Origin: CAYRKQ01 sp964621845
GTDB lineage: Bacteria; Patescibacteriota; Saccharimonadia; Saccharimonadales; UBA7683
Reading direction: 5' to 3'
Length of the DNA stretch: 12,837 nucleotides
Assembly (NCBI GenBank): GCA_964621845.1
Contig: CAZUOL010000058.1
Coordinates: 1-12,837, forward strand
The position numbers and the translations under genes were made by a program. A model generated the notes under the pieces. It made no database searches and was not told the DNA's origin. It saw only the letters and a program-made list of their open reading frames with translations. Below, piece by piece: positions 5,937 through 10,996 of this stretch. Every line of letters starts with the position of its first letter. Position 1 is the stretch's first letter.

Positions 5937-8459
5937 TTATGATATGCGGGTTGTTTTTGAATGTACATTCGAGCGCATTGGTTGCTGCTCAACACTGAAT
6001 TGAAGCTGATTCTTACTTGCAGTAACCGCAATTGTTTGCTCTGTTTTGTAGTTACCCTTCAGCACTTCTTCGGCGAGGTGATCTTCAATCTCGTCTTGTA
6101 AGACACGGCGCAAGGTGCGAACGCCATTTTGTGCGTCATAGCCTTTATTAAGCAAGTAACGCTTTGCTGTAGGCTTGATCACAAGTTGCAATGGAGTTGT
6201 GGTACGTGCAAGCCGCTTGTTAAGTTCGCCGACCTGAAGGTCGAGTACACGGCCAGCCTCCTTTTTGGTGAGTGCACGAAACACAATAATCTTATCGAGT
6301 CGATTAATCAGCTCAGGACGCATGGTATGCTTCAATTCGTCGAGTACACTCTCTTTATTGCGTTCATGCATGTCATCGAGTTTTTCAACGTCTTTTTTTG
6401 TTTCAGCTCGAAAACCCAGCACCGATTCTTTCTGCAAACTTTCAGCACCGACATTGCCCGTCATAATAATGATCGTGTTGGTAAAGTCTACACTACGGCC
6501 TTTCGCATCTGTTAGCACGCCATCTTCTAAAATTTGAAGCAACATATTAAAGATATCAGGATGAGCTTTTTCGATTTCATCGAGCAGAATGAGACTATAC
6601 GGTTTGCGCCGAACCTTATCGGTAAGCTGACCGCCATCCTCATAACCCACATAACCAGCTGGCGCCCCCACAAGTCGTGCTGCAGTGTGACGCTCACTAA
6701 ACTCGCTCATATCAATTTTAATCAGTGCGTCATTGCGACTATACATTTCTCGGGCGAGCACCCGTGCAAGCTCAGTTTTACCTACACCTGTTGGACCAAG
6801 AAAAATGAAAGAGCCGATTGGCCTTTTTTTGTCACTGAGTCCCATTCGATTACGTCGAATAGCTCGTGCAACTGAAGCGATTGCTTCATCTTGACCTATA
6901 ACGTATCGCGAAAGATCTTTCTCAAGCTTTAAAAGATTAGCGGCTTCTTTTTTTACCACTTTCTGTGCTGGAATACCTGTCATTAACTCAATTGTTTGCG
7001 CCAAATCATCTGCTGTAAGTACCAATTTGCTCTTACTCTTTGTGCGCAACGCATCAAGCCTTGCTTCAAGCTCTGCCAATTTTGTTTTGTGCCGAGCTGC
7101 TGCTTCAAAGTTTTCACGATCAACCGATTCAAGCATACGATGCTTTACAAGTTTGATTTCTTTCAAAATTTTTCGTTGTGGCTCACTTACCTTGCCTTTG
7201 GCTATACGCAGGCTTGCCGCTGCTTCATCAATCAGATCAAGCGCCTTGTCAGGCATAAAGCGTTCGCTCAAGTATTTATCACTTAATTCCACCGCTTGTT
7301 CGATAACCGCGTCATCGATCAGCACATTGTGATGGGCCTCATAACGTGCACGCAGACCCTTTACGATTGCTTCGGTTTGACGAAGTGATGGCGGCTCGAC
7401 CATCACGGTCTGGAAGCGTCGCTCCAGCGCGCTATCCTTTTCAATCGATTTTCGATATTCCTCTATAGTAGTTGCTCCTACTATTCTGACAGCACCCCGC
7501 GCAAGCACCGGTTTGAGCATATTCGCTGCATCCATTGAACCTTCTGCTGCACCTGCCCCTACCAACAAATGAATTTCATCAATAAATAGTATGACGCTCT
7601 GGTCATTGCTAATTTCATGCATCAACGCCTTAAGCCGTTCTTCAAACTCGCCACGATATTTAGTTCCTGCAATAAGCCCAGCAAGATCAAGCATCACAAT
7701 ACGTTTGTCTAGCAGCTTTTCAGGTACATCTTCTTTAGCTATTTTTTGGGCCAACCCCTCGGCAATTGCAGTCTTGCCTACGCCAGGCTCTCCAATAAGG
7801 ACTGGGTTATTTTTATTGCGTCGGCTTAAGATGGTGATAGTGCGTCTTAGTTCGTCTTCGCGGCCAATCACCGGGTCGAGCCTTCCGGCTCGTGCTTCGG
7901 CCGTTAAATCTGTGCCGAAATACTCTAAGGCGCTCTTTCCTTTTCGTCGTTTTGTCCGTTTTTGCTTTTCTTGATTCGAACCCTCATTCAGTTCGTAGCG
8001 CTGTTGGTTTAGATACAGTTCTAAATCAGCAATAAGCTCTTCTACATTTACACTCATATCCCGTAACAACACATTTGCGCGGGCATTCTTTTGAATCAAG
8101 ATGCCGTACAAAATATGCTCTGTGCCGCAATAGTCTTGGTTAAATTCTTTCGCGATTTCCCAACTCGTTCGCAGTGTTAATTTTGCTGCTTCACTCAAAC
8201 CCTTACTGCCAACACTAATCACAATTGCCTTTGGTGTCAGCTTTAGGGCCGTACGAGCGCGATCGATAGTGACCCCGGAAGATTCTAGCAATTTTGCACC
8301 AATAGATGATTGCTGGCTTAAAACGCCGAGTAAAATGTGCTCTGTGCCAACATAGGCACTACCGAGGCCTCGGGCTATCCCTTCAGCGTTTCTTAAAGAC
8401 GACTTGGCGTTATCTGTCAGCTGCTTGAGATAGTCTTCAAAATTTGAGCTGGATTGCAT
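5937..8459 (-). CDS. clpC: ATP-dependent Clp protease ATPase subunit ClpC
   Basis: An 840-residue AAA+ unfoldase that feeds damaged or regulatory proteins into the ClpP chamber. The N-terminal domain has two Clp-N repeats (about 15-150, with GSAYVGTEHILLGVL and its echo CGTEHILYGIL). The first AAA+ module has Walker A GEPGVGKT (223-230) and Walker B VILFIDE (289-295). A short UVR-like middle segment (about 446-470, RENFEAAARHK) marks ClpC rather than ClpB, whose middle domain is much longer. The second module has Walker A GPTGVGKT (555-562) and Walker B LILLDE (623-628). A VLGF motif (680-683) matches the loop that docks on ClpP, so this is a protease partner rather than a disaggregase. No clpP gene is in the window. 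It appears to head a unit with the HExxH gene, radA and the PIN-TRAM gene, and has a CIRCE-controlled promoter plus a possible leaderless one. The adaptor genes mcsA, mcsB and ctsR are not adjacent. Confidence 0.95.
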   Translation of the reverse strand: MQSSSNFEDYLKQLTDNAKSSLRNAEGIARGLGSAYVGTEHILLGVLSQQSSIGAKLLESSGVTIDRARTALKLTPKAIVISVGSKGLSEAAKLTLRTSWEIAKEFNQDYCGTEHILYGILIQKNARANVLLRDMSVNVEELIADLELYLNQQRYELNEGSNQEKQKRTKRRKGKSALEYFGTDLTAEARAGRLDPVIGREDELRRTITILSRRNKNNPVLIGEPGVGKTAIAEGLAQKIAKEDVPEKLLDKRIVMLDLAGLIAGTKYRGEFEERLKALMHEISNDQSVILFIDEIHLLVGAGAAEGSMDAANMLKPVLARGAVRIVGATTIEEYRKSIEKDSALERRFQTVMVEPPSLRQTEAIVKGLRARYEAHHNVLIDDAVIEQAVELSDKYLSERFMPDKALDLIDEAAASLRIAKGKVSEPQRKILKEIKLVKHRMLESVDRENFEAAARHKTKLAELEARLDALRTKSKSKLVLTADDLAQTIELMTGIPAQKVVKKEAANLLKLEKDLSRYVIGQDEAIASVARAIRRNRMGLSDKKRPIGSFIFLGPTGVGKTELARVLAREMYSRNDALIKIDMSEFSERHTAARLVGAPAGYVGYEDGGQLTDKVRRKPYSLILLDEIEKAHPDIFNMLLQILEDGVLTDAKGRSVDFTNTIIIMTGNVGAESLQKESVLGFRAETKKDVEKLDDMHERNKESVLDELKHTMRPELINRLDKIIVFRALTKKEAGRVLDLQVGELNKRLARTTTPLQLVIKPTAKRYLLNKGYDAQNGVRTLRRVLQDEIEDHLAEEVLKGNYKTEQTIAVTASKNQLQFSVEQQPMRSNVHSKTTRIS

Positions 8460-8471
8460 AGCCTAATTATA
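8460..8471 (-). promoter_or_regulatory. Putative proximal leaderless promoter (P2) of clpC
   Basis: On the minus strand GGGG-TATAAT (hexamer 8471 to 8466) is followed by TAGGCT and then the clpC ATG at 8459, a 6-nt gap. Transcripts would begin at or next to the start codon. There is no good -35 at normal spacing. This would give HrcA-independent basal expression in addition to the distal promoter. Confidence 0.45.
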
Positions 8472-8548
8472 CCCCTTCAATTGTGTCATTCTAAGTGAAA
8501 ACGACGAATCTATTCTAGCTAACTCAGGGAGTTTATTTATTTCATTCA

Positions 8549-8575
8549 ATGTGACAGCACTACTTTTTATCACAT
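8549..8575. other. Inverted repeat in the clpC leader region
   Basis: Arms ATGTGA (8549-8554) and TCACAT (8570-8575) are perfectly complementary across a 15-nt loop. They lie between the distal clpC promoter and the clpC start, so they would be in the long mRNA leader and could form a weak hairpin. The spacing is too wide for a CRP-type TGTGA-N6-TCACA site. It may be chance. Confidence 0.25.
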
Positions 8576-8580
8576 AGTTC

Positions 8581-8609
8581 AGTATAACCAATTAGCACTC
8601 TCGATGCAA
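8581..8609 (-). promoter_or_regulatory. Distal sigma-70-type promoter (P1) of clpC
   Basis: On the minus strand TTGCAT (8609 to 8604), a 17-nt spacer and TATACT (8586 to 8581) form a good vegetative promoter, 4/6 and 5/6 matches at ideal spacing. Transcription would start near 8574 and leave a leader of about 115 nt before clpC. The -35 and the spacer lie inside the CIRCE element, so HrcA binding would block it. This is the best-formed promoter of the clpC cluster. Confidence 0.65.
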
Positions 8610-8618
8610 GACTGCTAA
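8592..8618. promoter_or_regulatory. CIRCE element (HrcA operator) upstream of clpC
   Basis: TTAGCACTC (8592-8600), a 9-nt loop (8601-8609) and GACTGCTAA (8610-8618) match the CIRCE consensus TTAGCACTC-N9-GAGTGCTAA at 17 of 18 arm positions, with exact spacing. CIRCE is bound by the HrcA repressor, which releases DNA on heat shock. The element covers the -35 and most of the spacer of the clpC P1 promoter, the right place for repression. Its right arm also contains the TAG stop (8615-8617) of the neighbouring gene. No hrcA, grpE, dnaK or groEL gene is in the window. Confidence 0.88.
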
Positions 8619-9049
8619 TTGTCTTGCTCTCCGCCCTCTGTTGGAGCCTCTTCATGTCTACGATCCCTCTTATCGCTTAACATTGAATAAACGAATTTAA
8701 CCGTTCCGTTTAGGGCTCGTGAGGCCGCATACCCTACCGCAACGCATCCAATGAGTAGACTTGCCTCGAAACCTTTTCCGTAGTGCTCGGGCGCATTTGA
8801 CCTTACGTTGGCCAATGTATCCTTTTGCAGTGTAATTTGACCATCAATTGTTGGCCGTGCGTCACTATTGGCTACGTGATAAGCCTCGACCAAGGTATGA
8901 ATGTCACTCTGTGTATCAGCAATATCTTGCCGATAGTCTTGCGACTCATCTACCAGCCCATTTGCTGCTGTATTATCAAAAATAATGGAACCAAAAGCAA
9001 AAGATTCCAAACCAACTAAAACACGTCTCGCTACACTTTGCTCAGACAT
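8615..9049 (-). CDS. Hypothetical small membrane protein, two hydrophobic segments
   Basis: I do not recognise the family. The 144-residue protein starts with a weak hydrophobic segment (about 10-24, LVGLESFAFGSIIF), then an acidic, helical and coiled-coil-prone middle (about 33-90), then a clear transmembrane helix (about 94-112, FEASLLIGCVAVGYAA). The tail is charged (SDKRDRRHEEAPTEGGEQDN) and probably cytoplasmic. A hairpin topology with the middle region outside the membrane is plausible. The start is supported by AAGGGAAG (9067-9060) 10 nt upstream and by a reasonable promoter before it. It lies 82 nt after nusA and 155 nt before clpC on the same strand. Its stop codon sits inside the CIRCE element. 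Real gene likely; function unknown. Confidence 0.7.
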   Translation of the reverse strand: MSEQSVARRVLVGLESFAFGSIIFDNTAANGLVDESQDYRQDIADTQSDIHTLVEAYHVANSDARPTIDGQITLQKDTLANVRSNAPEHYGKGFEASLLIGCVAVGYAASRALNGTVKFVYSMLSDKRDRRHEEAPTEGGEQDN

Positions 9050-9082
9050 AAATTTTGAGCTTCCCTTTTTCTTATTTAGCGT

Positions 9083-9112
9083 ATTCTATACCGCGTAATG
9101 GAGGTTTGGCAA
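9083..9112 (-). promoter_or_regulatory. Putative promoter of the 144-aa membrane protein gene
   Basis: On the minus strand TTGCCA (9112 to 9107), an 18-nt spacer and TAGAAT (9088 to 9083) resemble a vegetative promoter, followed by a Shine-Dalgarno-like AAGGGAAG. The -35 overlaps one arm of an imperfect hairpin (9128 to 9108, GGCAA/TTGCC plus GC/GC with a bulged A) just after the nusA stop. That hairpin has no T-run and is not a convincing terminator, so read-through from nusA is possible. Confidence 0.45.
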
Positions 9113-9131
9113 GCAAAAGCGCTTTGCCTTA

Positions 9132-10325
9132 TCATTCTCCGTGGGATTCGATGGCATCAAGCAAGCCTGCTTCAATATCATCGCGGCGTTTTGGTTTTGC
9201 TGGCTTTTTGGGCTCAGCTGTTTTTGGTTGCTCGATGTGCTTTTCAACCTCTACGGGGGCTTCAGCAGGAGCAGCTTGTGATTGTGTAGACTCAATATCG
9301 AGTTCGTAACCGGTCAATTTACTGGCAAGACGTACATTCTGACCACCCTTGCCGATAGCAATAGAAAGCTGATCTTGATTCACCAATACTTTCGCACGTT
9401 TATCTGCTTCGTTCATTTCAACTCGAGCTACCTCAGTTGGTGAAAGCGCATTCTTAATGTACTCTTCGGCGTTTTCCGAATACGTAATAATATCAATCTT
9501 CTCTTGGTCACCAATTTCGTTCATCACCGCCTGCACACGTGTGCCGTGCCCGCCAACAAAGGTACCGACAGGATCAACACCCGGAACCGTTGATGCAACA
9601 GCAAGTTTGGTGCGTACGCCAGCTTGGCGAGCAATTCCTTTGATTTCAACTGCACCACTTTCCATTTCTGGCACTTCTTGCCTGAACAGATATTCAATAA
9701 ACTTTTCATTCGCACGAGAAAGCACCAGCTGCGGACCACGGAATTCACGTTCTACATCTTTCAGAAATACCTTCATACGTGAACCCACGCCATAATATTC
9801 ACCTGGAATCTGCTCACTCGCCGGTAAAATCCCTACCGCTTTCCCAAGATCAACCCGAACAACTCGAGCCTCAACGCGCTGTACAGTACCTACAAGTACC
9901 GTCCCGATTTTATCTTCGTATTCATTCATAATAATTTCACGTTCTGCCTCACGCAAACGCTGCAAAATGACCTGTTTCGCCGTTTGAGCGGCTACACGCC
10001 CAAAAGTTGTTGGCGAATCTGTTTTTTCAATCACGTCGCCTACTTTGGCGTCCTTCTTGATCTCTTTTGCTTCCTCAACCGTAAGCTGTTGGGCAGGATT
10101 TTCAACTGCATCGTCTTCCACCACATCCCAACTGGTGATTGCTTTCATATCGCCCGTATTTTGGTTCAAGATAACTTTTACGTTCTGTTCACGCTCACCA
10201 TAATCTTTGCGATAAGCAGCAGCCAAGGCTTGTTCAACTGCTTCATTGACTACCTCTTCGGGTAGATTTTTTTCTTCAGCAATTTGTTTAATTGCCATTA
10301 CAAGTTGTTTAATCTGTAATTCCAT
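9132..10325 (-). CDS. nusA: Transcription termination/antitermination factor NusA
   Basis: NusA binds RNA polymerase and nascent RNA and modulates pausing, termination and antitermination. The 397-residue protein has the N-terminal polymerase-binding domain (about 1-130, with IKQIAEEKNLPEEVVNEAVEQ), an S1 domain (about 138-205), KH1 (about 235-295, DPVGTFVGGHGTRVQAV) and KH2 (about 300-347, IAIGKGGQNVRLASKLTGYE). After KH2 there is only a low-complexity P/E/K-rich tail, so the acidic repeats of proteobacterial NusA are absent. The frame stays open upstream to a GTG at 10394, but the ATG at 10325 is chosen: it has GAAAGGA 8 nt upstream and gives the normal NusA N-terminus. The gene stands alone, without the usual rimP before it and infB after it. 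A clear promoter and a structured leader precede it, which may allow autoregulation. Identity is secure. Confidence 0.95.
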   Translation of the reverse strand: MELQIKQLVMAIKQIAEEKNLPEEVVNEAVEQALAAAYRKDYGEREQNVKVILNQNTGDMKAITSWDVVEDDAVENPAQQLTVEEAKEIKKDAKVGDVIEKTDSPTTFGRVAAQTAKQVILQRLREAEREIIMNEYEDKIGTVLVGTVQRVEARVVRVDLGKAVGILPASEQIPGEYYGVGSRMKVFLKDVEREFRGPQLVLSRANEKFIEYLFRQEVPEMESGAVEIKGIARQAGVRTKLAVASTVPGVDPVGTFVGGHGTRVQAVMNEIGDQEKIDIITYSENAEEYIKNALSPTEVARVEMNEADKRAKVLVNQDQLSIAIGKGGQNVRLASKLTGYELDIESTQSQAAPAEAPVEVEKHIEQPKTAEPKKPAKPKRRDDIEAGLLDAIESHGE

Positions 10326-10367
10326 TTTATTTTTCCTTTCGTTAAAATCAATTTCACTTCTGAGATG

Positions 10368-10388
10368 AAAAAGGCCGACCTGATGGCC
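10368..10388 (-). terminator. Small hairpin with T-run in the nusA leader (possible attenuator)
   Basis: In the transcribed leader, GGCC (10388 to 10385) can pair with GGCC (10376 to 10373) across an 8-nt loop, followed directly by five Ts (10372 to 10368). An alternative stem pairs the first GGCC with GGTC (10380 to 10377) across an ATCA tetraloop, which would exclude the first. The stems are only 4 bp, so a full intrinsic terminator is unlikely, but the position about 45 nt before the nusA start fits an attenuator or pause site on which NusA could act. Confidence 0.35.
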
Positions 10389-10402
10389 GGACACTATCTA
10401 GT

Positions 10403-10431
10403 ATCGTATCATGCCATAAAGAGCAAATCAA
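10403..10431 (-). promoter_or_regulatory. Extended -10 promoter of nusA
   Basis: On the minus strand TTGATT (10431 to 10426), a 17-nt spacer and TACGAT (10408 to 10403) are preceded by TGA, giving an extended -10 (TGN-TACGAT). The -35 overlaps the TGA stop of the 168-aa gene, so nusA likely has its own promoter. Transcription would start near 10396, giving a leader of about 70 nt. Confidence 0.6.
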
Positions 10432-10934
10432 GTAAGCGCGCTCGCAATAATTTCAGAATGTGCCAAAGTGCGCGTTGCATCACGGCTCAAAGGCATCTGT
10501 GATTCCAGTCCATCACCCTTGGCTATTACAGTTGCAGCTGCACTGAGCGCGCCAAACCATACGTAGAGGCGATCACATGGCGCCCCCAGCTGTTCGGTGC
10601 GGTGCTGAGAAGGAAGGTACAAGCTTGTAAAGCTATCTCCATCTAGCGCAACTTCAACTCCAAGATTGATCATCGGCGGAGCCGGCGCTACGGCAACAGG
10701 GCGAATCGCAGCTGGTACACACTTAAATCTACTGTCTGTCTCATGTGATTCATCGCCACGTGGAATCCATAAACTCCTGTCTCGCCTAAACAAAGGAAGC
10801 TGCACAGTTGTCTCACGTTCAGGATCCCCCTTAATGAGAGCCCTCCTCACCGAAGACAACGCAAATCCGAGTCCGTAGTGACGATGTACGGGCAATGCCT
10901 GTTCTGTTGAGCTTTCTGCACTGGGATAAGCCAT
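10428..10934 (-). CDS. Hypothetical protein, 168 aa, unrecognised
   Basis: I recognise no family. The protein has no signal peptide. It has two cysteines (72 and 120), a proline-rich stretch (about 79-88, PVAVAPAPP) and one mildly hydrophobic segment (about 123-138, LYVWFGALSAAATVIA) that could be an amphipathic or buried helix. The frame is supported by a near-consensus promoter directly upstream and by an AAGG three nt before the ATG, too close for a normal Shine-Dalgarno. If transcription starts about 7 nt after the -10, the leader would be about 8 nt. The gene diverges from the aminopeptidase gene, and the two share an operator-like palindrome. It precedes nusA by 102 nt, in the place where rimP often lies, but I see no RimP motifs. 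An over-called frame remains possible but unlikely given the promoter. Confidence 0.6.
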   Translation of the reverse strand: MAYPSAESSTEQALPVHRHYGLGFALSSVRRALIKGDPERETTVQLPLFRRDRSLWIPRGDESHETDSRFKCVPAAIRPVAVAPAPPMINLGVEVALDGDSFTSLYLPSQHRTEQLGAPCDRLYVWFGALSAAATVIAKGDGLESQMPLSRDATRTLAHSEIIASALT

Positions 10935-10937
10935 ACC

Positions 10938-10952
10938 TTATTATTATTATTA
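10938..10952. repeat. TTA trinucleotide repeat (five copies)
   Basis: Five TTA units on the plus strand (TAA on the minus strand) lie between the -10 and the start codon of the 168-aa gene and run into the -10 itself. Slippage here would change the -10-to-start spacing by 3 nt steps. Five copies is short, so this may have no role. Confidence 0.6.
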
Positions 10953-10978
10953 TAGCACACTTAACGTAGTTAAGTCAA
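10949..10978 (-). promoter_or_regulatory. Near-consensus promoter of the 168-aa gene
   Basis: On the minus strand TTGACT (10978 to 10973), an 18-nt spacer and a perfect TATAAT (10954 to 10949) make the strongest-looking promoter of the window. The spacer contains most of a perfect inverted repeat, so it is probably repressible. The ATG at 10934 follows the -10 by 14 nt. Confidence 0.7.
10959..10975. promoter_or_regulatory. Operator-like perfect inverted repeat between divergent promoters
   Basis: ACTTAAC-GTA-GTTAAGT is a perfect palindrome with 7-bp arms and a 3-bp centre. It lies in the spacer of the minus-strand promoter, overlaps the last three bases of that promoter's -35, and covers the whole -35 (TTAACG) of the plus-strand aminopeptidase promoter. 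This is the geometry of a shared operator for a dimeric helix-turn-helix regulator acting on both genes. I cannot name the regulator; no transcription factor gene is in the window. Confidence 0.6.
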
Positions 10979-10989
10979 TACTTTATACT
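10961..10989 (+). promoter_or_regulatory. Putative leaderless promoter of the aminopeptidase gene
   Basis: TTAACG (10961-10966), a 17-nt spacer and TATACT (10984-10989) form a moderate vegetative promoter. The -10 ends 7 nt before the ATG at 10997, so the mRNA would begin at or next to the start codon. The -35 lies inside the palindrome. Confidence 0.5.
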
Positions 10990-10996
10990 AGTGCTC

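Noticed and set aside
6129..7974. Long plus-strand frames opposite clpC (for example 6129-6515 and 7591-7974)
   Set aside because: They are antisense shadows of a clear ClpC gene, with cysteine- and serine-rich low-complexity translations and no start signals.
5937..8459. ClpB disaggregase instead of ClpC
   Set aside because: The middle domain is short and UVR-like, and a ClpP-docking LGF motif is present; ClpB has a long coiled-coil middle domain and lacks that motif.
8549..8575. CRP-like site (TGTGA and TCACA arms)
   Set aside because: The arms are 15 nt apart instead of 6, so it does not fit a CRP/FNR operator; it is kept only as a weak inverted repeat.
9108..9128. Intrinsic terminator after nusA
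   Set aside because: The hairpin has a bulge and is followed by AAACCTCC on the minus strand rather than a T-run.
10326..10394. N-terminal extension of nusA from a GTG at 10394, 8 nt after the -10 box
   Set aside because: The 23 added residues are encoded by the leader hairpin and T-run and do not resemble NusA. The ATG at 10325 has a good Shine-Dalgarno and gives the normal N-terminus.
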